A stretch of DNA of 64,000 bases from Afipia carboxidovorans OM5 (GCF_000218565.1 NC_015684.1:3484001-3548000), one strand, 5' to 3'. Shown: positions 33,936 through 43,603, counted from the first letter of the stretch. The notes: generated by a model not told the origin, from the sequence alone. Made by a program: numbers and translations.

Positions 33936-35399
33936 TCACTCCGCAACCGCCAAGGGGCGCGCGACGCTTTCGAGCGGCTTGCGCTCCGCATCGATGCCGA
34001 ATTGCCACGCGATGACCGCTGCAACGATCATCAGCAATGAGCCGAAAACATAGCCTGCAAACACACTGATGCGCGAGCCGGTATCGATCAGCGCGCCGAG
34101 CAGCACGGGGCCCACCACACCGCCGATGGCAGTTCCAATCGCATAGAACAGCGCAATCGCAAGTGCCCGCACCTCAAGCGGGAACGTCTCGCTCACCGTC
34201 AGGTAGGCGGCACTCGCCGCCGCCGAGGCAAAGAAGAACACGACCATCCAGAGCAGCGTCTGCGTGGTGGCGCTGAGTACGCCAATCGCAAACAGATAAC
34301 CCGAGATGACGAGCAGAACACCGGACATCGAATAGGTAAAGGCGATCATCCGCCGCCGCCCGATGGTATCGAACAGCCGCCCGAGCAGGAGAGGCCCGAG
34401 AAAGTTCCCCAGCGAGAACGGCAGGATGTACCAGCCGACGTGATCCGGCCTGACCTGGAAGAAATCCGTGAGCACCAGCGCGAAGGTAAAGAAGATCGCG
34501 TTGTAGAAAAAAGCCTGCGCCGACATCAGCGCGAGCCCCACCAGCGCACGCGGGCGATAGGTAACGAACAATGTGCGCGCGACTTCGCGAAGCGGCGTGT
34601 GGCTCCGCATCCGCAACCGGATCGATCGCAATTCACCCTCCCGCTCCGGCGCATGACGTGCATGGCGTTCGATGTCGCGGACGATCCGCTCAGCTTCGTC
34701 CGGGCGGCCATGCACCATCAGCCAGCGCGGGCTCTCCGGAATCCAGAACCGCATCACAAACACGATGAGACCAAGGACCGCGCCGATCAGGAAAGCGAGC
34801 CGCCAGCCAATCTCCGGATCGAGCACGGCGGGATCGAGCAGTACGATCGCACCCGCCGCGCCAAGCGCCGCACCGATCCAGAAGCTGCCGTTCACGATGA
34901 GATCGGTCCAGCCGCGATAGCGCGCCGGCACGAGTTCCTGAATCGTCGAATTGATCGCGGTGTATTCGCCGCCGATGCCGGCGCCGGTGAGAAAGCGGAA
35001 CGTCGCATAGCTGGCGAGGTCCCATGACAGCGCCGTCGCAGCCGTAGCGAGCAGATAGAGCGTCAGCGTGATAAAGAACAATTTGCGCCGGCCGATCCGG
35101 TCGGTGAGCCAGCCGAAGCCGAGCGCCCCCAGCACCGCGCCTGCAAGATAGGCACTGCTCGCAAACCCGATATCGAGATTGCTGAATTGCAGCGTGCCGG
35201 ATTGCTTCAAGGCGCCGGCGAGCGAACCCGCAAGCGTCACCTCAAGGCCATCGAGAATCCAGGTGATGCCGAGTGCGGCGATGACGCGGGTATGAAACGG
35301 ACTCCACAACAGTGCATCGAGCCGCGCGGGAATGGTCGTCACCACCACCGCGCCGCCCGGCAACGCCTGCGCCGGCGAAGAGACCCTAGAGCTCTGCAC
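33936..35399 (-). CDS. MFS transporter (sugar / aromatic-acid symporter group)
   Basis: A 487-residue carrier with twelve predicted helices. It has the loop 2-3 motif GFGWLTDRIGRRKLFF, the matching loop 8-9 motif GRLFDTIGRRRMIAF and the PESPRWLM motif after helix 6 that marks the sugar-porter/AAHS-like group. The substrate is unknown. It begins with GTG, and its stop abuts the otsB start, so it sits in the trehalose operon, 45 bp downstream of the ROK-like gene. Uptake of a sugar or compatible solute would fit. Confidence 0.88.
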   Translation of the reverse strand: MQSSRVSSPAQALPGGAVVVTTIPARLDALLWSPFHTRVIAALGITWILDGLEVTLAGSLAGALKQSGTLQFSNLDIGFASSAYLAGAVLGALGFGWLTDRIGRRKLFFITLTLYLLATAATALSWDLASYATFRFLTGAGIGGEYTAINSTIQELVPARYRGWTDLIVNGSFWIGAALGAAGAIVLLDPAVLDPEIGWRLAFLIGAVLGLIVFVMRFWIPESPRWLMVHGRPDEAERIVRDIERHARHAPEREGELRSIRLRMRSHTPLREVARTLFVTYRPRALVGLALMSAQAFFYNAIFFTFALVLTDFFQVRPDHVGWYILPFSLGNFLGPLLLGRLFDTIGRRRMIAFTYSMSGVLLVISGYLFAIGVLSATTQTLLWMVVFFFASAAASAAYLTVSETFPLEVRALAIALFYAIGTAIGGVVGPVLLGALIDTGSRISVFAGYVFGSLLMIVAAVIAWQFGIDAERKPLESVARPLAVAE

Positions 35400-35444
35400 C
35401 GCCGACCTTACCCTGCCCTCTCGCCCTTTCCGCTCGAAGCACGC

Positions 35445-36593
35445 TCACGCCTTGCCTTTCTCCTTGTCCTTTTTCTTGTCGCCATTTTTCTTGTCACCGT
35501 TCTTCTTCTCGCCGTTCTTCTTGTCGGTGCTCTTTTTCTCATTCGCGCGCATGGTGAAGCGCGCGTTGCCAAGACCGGTGCCGATGGTGAGGATGCCCCA
35601 GCGTTTGTAATCCTGCATGAAGGGGATTTCGCTCAGGCCCTGCACCACGCCATCATTGTGCATCAGCACGACAGTGTCGTGATCGCCGATCATCGGAATC
35701 TCTTCCGCCAGAATCTCCGGCAGGTTGAAGCGGCTGCTTTCCCAATTGCCGGGCAAATTCTGCGCGCCCTTCTCGATCGACCCATCGGCATCGATCACGC
35801 CGGGACAGGATACACCGATGAACGGCGCAAGCCGCAACCCTTCCGTGTCGGCGCGCGCGATCAGATCTTTCAGCATCTTGATGAGCTTCTTGATCGCGCT
35901 CTCGCGCGTCGGCTCGTCCTCGGCGTGACGCCACAGATCGAACGCCCAGACCCGCGCCTTGGACAGATCCGGCGCCTTCTTCTGCAGCGTCTCGACCACG
36001 CCGCAGCGGATGTTGCTGCCACCGATATCGACCGCGAGCAGACTGTCGAAGCCCTCAAAGATCCATGACGGGGCAAGATGCGCGCAACCGATCAGCCCCG
36101 CCTCGTCCGGGTCGAACCGGATCGGCACCATCTGCACCTTGAGGCCTTCGGCCTTGAGGATGATGTCGGTGCGCGCAATGGCGAGTTCGCCGAGCCGGCT
36201 CTGCCGGAAACCGCCGCCGACCACGATCGCCTCGGTCTTGTCCCAGGCCTTGCTCTTGAGGAAGCGGCCGGTGACGAAGGCAAGCTCCTGCGCGAACTCC
36301 TCGATGGCACTATGCACCACCGCCGCGGCCTCGATATCGTCACCGACCAGAATCTCGTCGAGCTTCTTCTTGCCGAGTTCGTCGGACGTCTTGCCACCGA
36401 ACGGGTCGTCACCGCTCTTCTTTAATGGCTTGCGCCAGGCCTCGAGGATATCCTGGAACGCGCCCTTGCTGGCGCGGTCGCCGAGAAAACCGTCCTCGTC
36501 CTTGAGTTCGATATTGTAGCTGTCGACCTCGACCGACGGCAGCCGTGCCGCGCCGTGGTTTCCAATGCCGACCGCGCGGTTGTCCTCCGCCAT
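35445..36593 (-). CDS. ROK/ASKHA-type kinase-like protein with circularly permuted motif order
   Basis: A 382-residue protein with sugar-kinase motifs in an unusual order. The motif normally near the ROK C-terminus, IVVGGGFRQS, comes first (123-132). The phosphate-binding N-terminal motif LLAVDIGGSNIR comes later (185-196), followed by GVSCPGVID (260-268), NLPGNW (279-284), HND with the likely catalytic Asp314, and GTGLG (338-342). The protein ends soon after in a lysine-rich repeat tail (KKNGDKKNGDKKKDKEKGK). No CxCGxxGC zinc motif is seen. It probably phosphorylates a hexose such as glucose, as it lies upstream of the MFS and trehalose genes, but activity is inferred. Confidence 0.75.
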   Translation of the reverse strand: MAEDNRAVGIGNHGAARLPSVEVDSYNIELKDEDGFLGDRASKGAFQDILEAWRKPLKKSGDDPFGGKTSDELGKKKLDEILVGDDIEAAAVVHSAIEEFAQELAFVTGRFLKSKAWDKTEAIVVGGGFRQSRLGELAIARTDIILKAEGLKVQMVPIRFDPDEAGLIGCAHLAPSWIFEGFDSLLAVDIGGSNIRCGVVETLQKKAPDLSKARVWAFDLWRHAEDEPTRESAIKKLIKMLKDLIARADTEGLRLAPFIGVSCPGVIDADGSIEKGAQNLPGNWESSRFNLPEILAEEIPMIGDHDTVVLMHNDGVVQGLSEIPFMQDYKRWGILTIGTGLGNARFTMRANEKKSTDKKNGEKKNGDKKNGDKKKDKEKGKA

Positions 36594-36912
36594 GGAATGC
36601 TCGCCCCTCGCCGTTTGGGTGTTCGCAGGACAACGGCGATGGAACCCGATGGTTGCATCGCGAGAGCGCCAAAAATCCCGGAATCGGCTGATTTTCCTTC
36701 GATTTTGGCCGATTTTAGCGGCTCTTTACCTTGACTCGCGATCTTCCGCCGCTATAAGTCACCCACCCGGCGCGGAGGATTTCGCGCCGTTTGTTTTTGC
36801 CTGCGTAGGGCCTTGGCCGCGCCTGCATCGACAAACCAAACCTGTAGCGACTGAATAAGAAGCCGGCCCGGATGCGTCCGAGAGCCGGGATCGAACACGA
36901 AGGATGAGAACG
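36594..36912. other. Gap before rplU with promoter and ~150 nt leader
   Basis: A 319 bp gap between the divergent ROK-like gene and rplU. It holds the rplU promoter at 36731-36758 and a leader of about 150 nt of unknown structure ending in AAGGA, the rplU ribosome site. No open frame of note is present. Confidence 0.6.
36731..36758 (+). promoter_or_regulatory. Sigma70-type promoter of rplU-rpmA
   Basis: TTGACT at 36731-36736 and TATAAG at 36753-36758 with a 16 bp spacer, a near-consensus promoter as expected for ribosomal protein genes. The transcript start would be about 148 bp before the rplU ATG, leaving room for leader-mediated control. Confidence 0.75.
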
Positions 36913-37407
36913 ATGTTCGCAGTCATCAAAACGGGCGGCCGGCAGTTCCGGGTCGTCCCGAATGATGTGCTTGAGATTGGCAAGATCACCGGCGATGTCG
37001 GCACGATCGTGCAGTTGGGTGAAGTCATGGCGGTGGGCGGCGATACGCCCGTGCTCGGCTTCCCCTTCATTGAAGGCGCTTCCGTCGCCGCCGAGATTTT
37101 GGACCACAAGCGTGGCCCCAAGGTCATCGCGTTCAAGAAGCGCCGCCGCAAGAATTCGAAGCGCAAGCGGGGCTACCGCGACGAGATCACGGTGATCCGC
37201 GTCACCGAGATCCTGACCGACGACAAGGCGCCGACGATCGGCCCGCGCGCGAAGAAGGAAAAGAAGGTCGAGGCCGCGCCTGCTGACGGCGAGGCACCGG
37301 CGAAGAAGGCTCCGGCCAAAAAGGCAGCCGCCAAGAAAGCGGCTCCGAAGGCCGCGGCCAAGAAGGCGCCCGCTAAAAAAGCGGCCCCGAAGGCCAAGAG
37401 CGAATAA
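36913..37407 (+). CDS. rplU: 50S ribosomal protein bL21 with Ala/Lys-rich C-terminal tail
   Basis: A ribosomal large-subunit protein. The body (about residues 1-102) starts MFAVIKTGGRQFRVVPNDVL and includes the RRRKNSKRKRGYRDEITVIRV 23S rRNA-binding loop region. After it comes a tail of about 60 residues built from AKKA/APKKA repeats, which is absent in E. coli L21 but usual in Bradyrhizobiaceae. The ATG at 36913 is chosen over one at 36904 by the AAGGA spacing and the family start. rpmA follows after 61 bp. Confidence 0.97.
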   Translation: MFAVIKTGGRQFRVVPNDVLEIGKITGDVGTIVQLGEVMAVGGDTPVLGFPFIEGASVAAEILDHKRGPKVIAFKKRRRKNSKRKRGYRDEITVIRVTEILTDDKAPTIGPRAKKEKKVEAAPADGEAPAKKAPAKKAAAKKAAPKAAAKKAPAKKAAPKAKSE

Positions 37408-37468
37408 AAGTGAGATGATTCCGTTACGGAATCGGGTTAGACACTGAGACGAATTCTGGAGACGAGCC

Positions 37469-37738
37469 ATGGCTCACAAAAAGGCAGGCGGTTCCTCGCG
37501 CAACGGACGTGATTCGGCCGGCAAGCGTCTTGGCATCAAGGCGTTCGGCGGTCAGATCGTGATTCCGGGTAACATTATTGCGCGCCAGCGCGGCACCACT
37601 TGGCATCCGGGTCTCAATGTCGGCATGGGCACCGACCACACCCTCTTCGCCAAGGCTGAAGGCCGCGTCGAATTCCGCGCCAAAACCGGCGGCCGCACTT
37701 TCGTATCGGTCATCCCGGTAGCGGAAGCGGCTGAATAG
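37469..37738 (+). CDS. rpmA: 50S ribosomal protein bL27
   Basis: An 89-residue ribosomal protein whose N-terminal tail reaches the peptidyl-transferase centre. It starts MAHKKAGGSSRNGRDSAGKR and has GNIIARQRGTTWHPGLNVG and VEFRAKTGGRTFVSV. The N-terminus has no extra residues needing removal. An intrinsic terminator follows. Confidence 0.98.
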   Translation: MAHKKAGGSSRNGRDSAGKRLGIKAFGGQIVIPGNIIARQRGTTWHPGLNVGMGTDHTLFAKAEGRVEFRAKTGGRTFVSVIPVAEAAE

Positions 37739-37801
37739 ACGGCAGAAAATTCTCTTCTGCCGGTCCTCGTTGATCCGGCAGAGAGCGCCTGAAGGCTCTT
37801 C

Positions 37802-37840
37802 AAGGGGAGACGGGAAACCGGCCTCCCCTTTAACTTTTCT
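37802..37840 (+). terminator. Intrinsic terminator after rpmA
   Basis: AAGGGGAG (37802-37809) pairs with CTCCCCTT (37823-37830). An inner CGG-GAAA-CCG hairpin with a GNRA-type loop extends the stem. TTAACTTTTCT follows. A smaller hairpin (GGCAGAA/TTCTGCC, 37741-37761) precedes it. Confidence 0.78.
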
Positions 37841-37875
37841 GGCCGCCGGGGGACGGCCTGCAAAAGGAGCGAGCC

Positions 37876-38463
37876 ATGCTACAGGAACACCCGATCCAGC
37901 CCTTGCAGGAACTGAGAACCGTCGTCCTCGAGACGGCGCGACTGGTTCTGCGCCAGCCGGCCCTCGCGGACGTAAAAGCCATTGCGCGCATCGTCGCCGA
38001 TAAGCGCGTGGCCATGAACCTGCGTCGCGTGCCGCATCCCTATACGCTGGAGGATGCCGCGCAGTTCGTCTCAACCGCCGCTGCCGCCAACGGCATGACG
38101 TTTCTGATCGAGCATAAGGGTGAGGCCATCGGGCTTGCGAGCCTGACCTGGGATGAAAAGAACTCCCCCGAGCTCGGCTATTGTTTTGACGTGAAGCACT
38201 GGGGCAAGGGCTTCGGCACCGAAGCCGCCCGCGCGCTGATCGATTTCGCGTTCGAGGAATTCGCCATCGACGAAATCCGGTCCGGGGCACGCGTGGTCAA
38301 TCCGGCCTCCCGCCACGTTCTGGAGAAGTGCGGCTTCCAGTGGACCGGGGTGGAATTACATCGCTTCCTCGCGCTCGGCTCCTCCACGCCGGTCGACCGC
38401 TTCCGCCTCAAGCGCGCGGTGTGGGCCTCGCTGCGGGACTGGTCCTCCGCGAGGCGATATTAA
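37876..38463 (+). CDS. GNAT-family N-acetyltransferase (RimJ/RimL-like)
   Basis: A 195-residue acetyl-CoA-dependent acetyltransferase. The start of the domain is LETARLVLRQPALADVKAIA, the acetyl-CoA motif A region is ELGYCFDVKHWGKGFGTEAA, and the motif B part is VVNPASRHVLEKCGFQWTGV. The RimJ/RimL-type layout suggests a protein or small amine acceptor. It sits in the conserved rplU-obgE block, as in other alphaproteobacteria, but its substrate is unknown. Confidence 0.88.
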   Translation: MLQEHPIQPLQELRTVVLETARLVLRQPALADVKAIARIVADKRVAMNLRRVPHPYTLEDAAQFVSTAAAANGMTFLIEHKGEAIGLASLTWDEKNSPELGYCFDVKHWGKGFGTEAARALIDFAFEEFAIDEIRSGARVVNPASRHVLEKCGFQWTGVELHRFLALGSSTPVDRFRLKRAVWASLRDWSSARRY

Positions 38464-38527
38464 CGAGACCATGCGAGGGGCACGGCCGACTGTTGTCGGG
38501 CGTGCCCGTTCGCGTTACGGGTAAGCC

Positions 38528-39598
38528 ATGAAATTCCTCGACGAAGCCAAGGTCTATATCCGCTCTGGCGACGGAGGAAACGGCTGCGTCGCGTTCCGCC
38601 GCGAGAAGTTCATCGAGTATGGCGGGCCGAACGGCGGCAATGGCGGCCGTGGCGGCGACGTCATCATCGAGACGGTCGACGGCCTAAACACCCTGATCGA
38701 TTACCGCTACCAGCAGCACTTCAAGGCGCAGAAGGGCGGCCACGGCATGGGCTCCGACCGCCATGGCGCGGGCGGCGATGACATCGTCCTGAAAGTGCCG
38801 GTCGGCACGCAGGTATTCGACGAGGATCGCGAGACCCTGCTTCACGATTTCACCAGGCTCGGCGAGCGCTTCGTCATTGCCAAGGGCGGCAATGGCGGTT
38901 TCGGCAACGCCCATTTCAAGAGCTCGACCAATCGCGCGCCGCGCCACGCCAATCCCGGCCAGCCCGGCGAGGAGCGCTGGATCTGGCTCCGCATGAAGCT
39001 GATTGCCGATGCCGGCCTCGTCGGATTGCCGAACGCCGGCAAATCGACCTTCCTCTCCGTCGTCAGCGCCGCAAAGCCGAAGATCGCCGACTATCCTTTC
39101 ACCACGCTGCATCCGCAACTCGGCGTCGTGCGCAGCGACGGCCGCGAATTCGTGCTCGCAGACATTCCGGGGCTGATCGAAGGTGCGCATGAAGGCACCG
39201 GCCTTGGCGACCGCTTTCTCGGCCATGTCGAGCGTTGCCGCGTGCTGCTGCATCTTGTCGATGCAACCTGCGAGCATGCGGGCAAGGCTTACAAGATCGT
39301 GCGCAATGAGCTGGCCGCCTACGAGCACGACTTGACCGACAAGGTCGAGATCGTCGCGCTGAACAAGATCGACGCCGTGACGCCCGAGCAACTCAAAGAG
39401 CAGAAGGCGCGGTTGAAGCGCGCGGCGAAGCAGACACCGATGCTTGTCTCCGGCGTCACCGGCGAAGGCGTGCCGGAGGTGTTGCGCGCGCTGACTGACG
39501 TCATCAGCGAAGCGCCGGTCTCGACCAAGGCAAAGGGCGAGCCGACAGAGAACGAGACGCCGCCACCATCGACGGGCTGGTCGCCGCTGTCGAACTGA
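38528..39598 (+). CDS. obgE: GTPase ObgE/CgtA
   Basis: Essential ribosome-assembly GTPase, 356 residues. The glycine-rich Obg fold (about 1-158) shows [20 protein letters not shown] and [17 protein letters not shown]. The G domain has G1 [15 protein letters not shown] (about 164-178), switch [18 protein letters not shown] and G4 NKID. A short proline-rich C-terminal tail replaces the usual acidic OCT domain. It precedes proB by 35 bp. Confidence 0.97.
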
Positions 39599-39633
39599 AC
39601 CTGTTTTCTGTCACCGATAAAAAGCTTTTCTCC

Positions 39634-40827
39634 ATGTCGCATTCTGATCTCCGGCTGACCGATTTCCGCCGCATCGTCATCAAGGTCGGCTCGTCGCTCC
39701 TGATCGACTCCGCCGCGGGCAAGGTGAAAAGCGCCTGGCTCGCCGCGCTGGCCGACGACATCGCGGCGCTGCATCGCGCCGGCAAGGATGTGCTGGTCGT
39801 CTCTTCCGGTTCGATCGCGCTCGGCCGCTCGCGACTGAAACTGCCGTCCGGCACGCTGAAGCTCGAGGAAAGCCAGGCGGCCGCCGCCGTCGGCCAGATC
39901 GCGCTGGCACGGATCTGGGCAAAAGTGCTCGACCATCACGGCATCGGCGCCGGACAGATTTTGGTCACATTACGTGACACCGAGGAACGCCGCCGTTATC
40001 TCAATGCCCGCTCGACCATCTCGAAGCTTCTGGAATGGCGCGCGGTGCCGGTCATCAACGAGAACGACACCGTCGCGACCAGCGAAATCCGCTATGGCGA
40101 CAACGACCGTCTCGCCGCGCGCGTCGCCACCATGACGAGCTCCGATCTGCTGATCCTGCTCTCCGACATCGACGGGCTCTACACCGCCCCGCCCGGCATC
40201 AATCCGAATGCGAAGCTGATCCCCGTGGTGGAATCGGTGACGGCGGATATCGAGGCAATGGCGGGCGCGGCCGGGTCCGAATTATCGCGCGGCGGCATGC
40301 GGACCAAGATCGAAGCGGCGAAGATCGCAACCTCCGCAGGCACGCATATGCTGATCGCCTCCGGCAAGATCGATCATCCGTTGCAGGCCATCATCGACGG
40401 CGGCCCCTGCACATGGTTCCTCACACCGGCGAATCCGGTAACCGCGCGCAAGCGCTGGATCGCGGGCTCGCTGGAGCCGAAAGGTGTTCTGGTGATCGAT
40501 GCCGGCGCGGTGAAGGCGCTGGACGCCGGGCGCAGCCTCCTGGCCGCAGGCGTCACGCGTATCGAGGGAACGTTTGCTCGCGGCGATGCCGTGGTGGTGC
40601 GCGGTCCGGACGGCCACGAAATCGGCCGCGGGCTTGTCGCCTACAGCGCCGACAATGCCGAGCGCATCAAGGGAAAATCCTCGGCGGCGGCATCCAAGAT
40701 TTTGGGCCTTACCGGCCGCCCGGAAATGATCCACCGCGACGACCTCGTGGTGTCGCACCATCACGACAATGGCCACAATAACGGTAGCCATGGCGTCTCC
40801 ACGCCGGCTCCGGAGCCAAGCGCCTGA
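39634..40827 (+). CDS. proB: Glutamate 5-kinase
   Basis: First step of proline synthesis: glutamate to gamma-glutamyl phosphate. The 397-residue protein has an amino-acid-kinase domain ([12 protein letters not shown] near 14-25, [43 protein letters not shown] and [13 protein letters not shown]). A C-terminal PUA domain (about 280-370) contains [15 protein letters not shown] His/Asn-rich tail ([13 protein letters not shown]) ends it. proA follows 131 bp downstream. Confidence 0.96.
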
Positions 40828-40958
40828 TCGAGCACCACACTCGGCCAATGGCCGAGCGGGCTGCCTGCTCCCCGCCTGCCTGTTTCTATGCTACGGCATG
40901 AAATCCGGCGCGCGCCACCCTACATAGACGCTCAAGAAACCGCTCAAGACAGACGCTC

Positions 40959-42245
40959 ATGAACGCCCCGCTGAAAGCCGACGACACCGATCTTGCCGCT
41001 CTGATGGCTGACCTCGCCACCAAGGCGCGCGCGGCTGCACGCGTGCTTGCGCTGGCCCCGGCCGAGCAGAAGAACACAGGCCTTGCCGCGATGGCGGCGG
41101 CCTTGCGTGCGTCCGCGCCCAAACTTCTTGCGGCCAACGCCGAGGACGTCGCTGAGGCCCGCGCCTCCGGCGCAACGCCCGCGTTCGTCGATCGTCTTGC
41201 ACTCAACGATGCACGCATCGAGACGATGGCGGCGGGACTTGATGTCGTGCGCGGCCTCGACGATCCGGTCGGCAAGGTGACTGAGCGATGGACTCGCCCG
41301 AACGGAATGACCATCGAGCGCGTGCGTGTACCGCTCGGGGTTGCCGCGGTAATTTTCGAGAGCCGTCCGAACGTGCTGGCGGATGCCGGCGCGCTGTGCC
41401 TGAAATCCGGCAACGCCGTGATCCTGCGCGGCGGCTCGGACAGCTTCCGGTCCTGTCAGGCGATCCATGCCTGTCTGACGCAGGGCTTGCGCGAAGCCGG
41501 TCTGCCGGAAGCCGCAATCTCGCTGGTGCCGACGCGCGATCGCGCCGCCGTCGGTCTTTTGCTCTCCGGCCTCGACGGCCGGATCGACGTCATCGTGCCG
41601 CGCGGCGGCAAGAGCCTCGTCGCGCGCGTCGAAGCCGAGGCGCGCGTGCCGGTGTTCGCGCATCTCGACGGCAACAACCATGTGTTCGTCGACAAGGCCG
41701 CTTCGCTCGACATGGCCAAGACCATTGTGCTCAACGCCAAGATGCGTCGCCCCGGCATTTGCGGCGCGGCCGAGACGCTGCTTGTCGACAAGGCTGCGGC
41801 GCCCGCGCAGCTCAAGCCTCTCGTCGGCATGCTGATCGACGCCGGCTGCGAAGTGCGCGGCGATACCGACGTGCAAAAGGCCGATGCGCGCGTGACGCCC
41901 GTGACCGAGGACGACTGGGCGACCGAATTCGAAGCGCCGATCATCGCCGCGAAAGTCGTCGGCGGTCTCGACGAAGCGATCGCGCATATCGAGCGTTACG
42001 GCTCGCATCATACCGACGCCATCGTCACCGACGATGCAACGGCGGCGACGCGCTTCCTCAACGAGGTCGATTCCGCAATCGTGCTGCACAACGCCTCGAC
42101 ACAATTCGCCGACGGCGGCGAGTTCGGCTTCGGCGCAGAAATTGGAATCGCCACCGGCAAGTTTCATGCTCGCGGCCCGGTCGGCGTCGAGCAACTGACG
42201 TCGTTCAAATATCGCGTCCACGGCACGGGGCAGACGCGCCCGTGA
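40959..42245 (+). CDS. proA: Gamma-glutamyl phosphate reductase
   Basis: Second step of proline synthesis, NADPH-dependent (428 residues). It shows the family pattern VPLGVAAVIFESRPNVLADA, KSGNAVILRGGSDSF, catalytic cysteine in KMRRPGICGAAETLLVDK, and NASTQFADGGEFGFGAEIGI. Its TGA overlaps the GTG start of nadD by 3 bp. Confidence 0.97.
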   Translation: MNAPLKADDTDLAALMADLATKARAAARVLALAPAEQKNTGLAAMAAALRASAPKLLAANAEDVAEARASGATPAFVDRLALNDARIETMAAGLDVVRGLDDPVGKVTERWTRPNGMTIERVRVPLGVAAVIFESRPNVLADAGALCLKSGNAVILRGGSDSFRSCQAIHACLTQGLREAGLPEAAISLVPTRDRAAVGLLLSGLDGRIDVIVPRGGKSLVARVEAEARVPVFAHLDGNNHVFVDKAASLDMAKTIVLNAKMRRPGICGAAETLLVDKAAAPAQLKPLVGMLIDAGCEVRGDTDVQKADARVTPVTEDDWATEFEAPIIAAKVVGGLDEAIAHIERYGSHHTDAIVTDDATAATRFLNEVDSAIVLHNASTQFADGGEFGFGAEIGIATGKFHARGPVGVEQLTSFKYRVHGTGQTRP

Positions 42246-42865
42246 CCTCTTTGCCGGAGCTGCGCGAGGCGATCCCGCTCCATACAGAGGGTATGCGCAT
42301 CGGCCTGTTGGGTGGCTCGTTCAATCCGCCGCATCAGGCGCATCGCGACATTTCGTTGTTCGCGATGAAGCGGCTCGGGCTCGACCGGGTGTGGTGGCTG
42401 GTGACGCCGGGCAATCCATTGAAGAGCGACGCGCCGCACAGCCTCGAAAAACGCATGGAGGCCGCGCGCGACCTTGCCCGCCATCCGCGGATCGACGTGA
42501 GCTGTCTCGAATCCGTCATCGGCACGCGATATACGGTCGACACCATTGCGTTTCTGAAGCGGCGCTGTGCTGCCGTGCGTTTTGTCTGGATCATGGGAGC
42601 CGACAATCTCGCGCAATTCCATCGCTGGAAGGGTTGGCGCACCATTGCCGCCGACGTCCCGATCGCCGTGATCGACCGGCCGCCTGAAAACCTCGGCGCA
42701 TTATGCTCACCGGCTGCACAAGCCCTGGCACAACACCGCATCGCGGAACGCGACGCCCCGCGCCTGCTTGCCATGACGCCGCCGGCCTGGGTGTTCCTGA
42801 CCGGTATGAAGTCGCCGTTGTCGTCGACCGCGAGGCGGAACCCGGACGGGAGCTGGAAGACGTGA
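42242..42865 (+). CDS. nadD: Nicotinate-nucleotide adenylyltransferase
   Basis: Makes deamido-NAD from nicotinate mononucleotide and ATP. The 207-residue protein has the nucleotide-binding signature LLGGSFNPPHQAHRDISLFA (His pair), FVWIMGADNLAQFHRWKGW and the late SPLSSTARRNPDGSW, which stands in for the ISSTxIR motif. The start may be the GTG at 42242, which overlaps the proA stop, or the ATG at 42293 after AGAGGG. I took the longer one because of translational coupling. Confidence 0.93.
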   Translation: MTSLPELREAIPLHTEGMRIGLLGGSFNPPHQAHRDISLFAMKRLGLDRVWWLVTPGNPLKSDAPHSLEKRMEAARDLARHPRIDVSCLESVIGTRYTVDTIAFLKRRCAAVRFVWIMGADNLAQFHRWKGWRTIAADVPIAVIDRPPENLGALCSPAAQALAQHRIAERDAPRLLAMTPPAWVFLTGMKSPLSSTARRNPDGSWKT

Positions 42866-42990
42866 CACAAACAGCACAACTTATAAGCCGCGTCAGGCTG
42901 GACGATTGAAAGCCGCGATATCACATGCGTAAAATACAACCTGCGGGCAGCGTGGATTCGATGCCCGCAATACAGTGAAAGGAGTGGTCC

Positions 42991-43401
42991 CTGACCGCAT
43001 CTGCATTGTCTCGGGCGGAAGCCAAGCTTTCCCCCATCGCTGTCCCGAAGGCGCGCCCTGACGCCGACGAGACGCTGAGCCTGATCCTCTCTCGCCTCGA
43101 TGATATGAAGGCCGAGGAGACGATCACCATCGACCTTCGCGGCAAATCCCCTCTCACCGACTACATGGTCATCACCACCGGACGGGTGAACCGCCATGTC
43201 GGCGCGATCGCGGAGGATGTCGTCAAGGGCCTGAAAGAAAGTGGCGTTACAGCCCCGCATGTCGAAGGGCTGCCCAATTGCGATTGGGTGCTCATCGATT
43301 CCGGCGACGTCATCGTCCACGTCTTCCGGCCCGAGGTGCGCGAGTTCTACAATCTCGAAAAGATGTGGACCTCGGAGAAACCGGCGAAGAAGGCGCGCTG
43401 A
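42991..43401 (+). CDS. rsfS: Ribosomal silencing factor RsfS (Iojap family)
   Basis: Binds uL14 on the 50S subunit and blocks subunit joining during starvation. The domain reads LILSRLDDMKAEETITIDLR, SPLTDYMVITTGRVNRHVGA and the GLPNCDWVLIDSGDVIVHVF core. The first ATG-like codon in frame is a TTG at 43006 (131 residues), but it has no ribosome site. AAAGGAG at 42978-42984 lies 6 bp before a CTG at 42991, which gives 136 residues. I report the CTG start as the better-supported one, with moderate doubt. Confidence 0.88.
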   Translation: MTASALSRAEAKLSPIAVPKARPDADETLSLILSRLDDMKAEETITIDLRGKSPLTDYMVITTGRVNRHVGAIAEDVVKGLKESGVTAPHVEGLPNCDWVLIDSGDVIVHVFRPEVREFYNLEKMWTSEKPAKKAR

Positions 43402-43603
43402 CCGGCCCACGGCGCGCGAACTGACCCCATCACGCGCGGCCTGCGGGCCGCCACAGGGATTTTGACGGCCGCGGACAAGACATAAGGCAAGCGCAACGGT
43501 CTTGAGATGGTCTTGACCCGGCTTGCCATTTCGCCGGACAAACGACGCTCCCCCGAAAGGACAGACCCGACAAACGCGCGGGCTCGTCCGCGTACAGGAT
43601 ACG

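Noticed and set aside
40840..40856. CTCGGCCA-A-TGGCCGAG palindrome between proB and proA as a terminator
   Set aside because: No T-run follows, the stem is short, and the two genes are normally co-transcribed.
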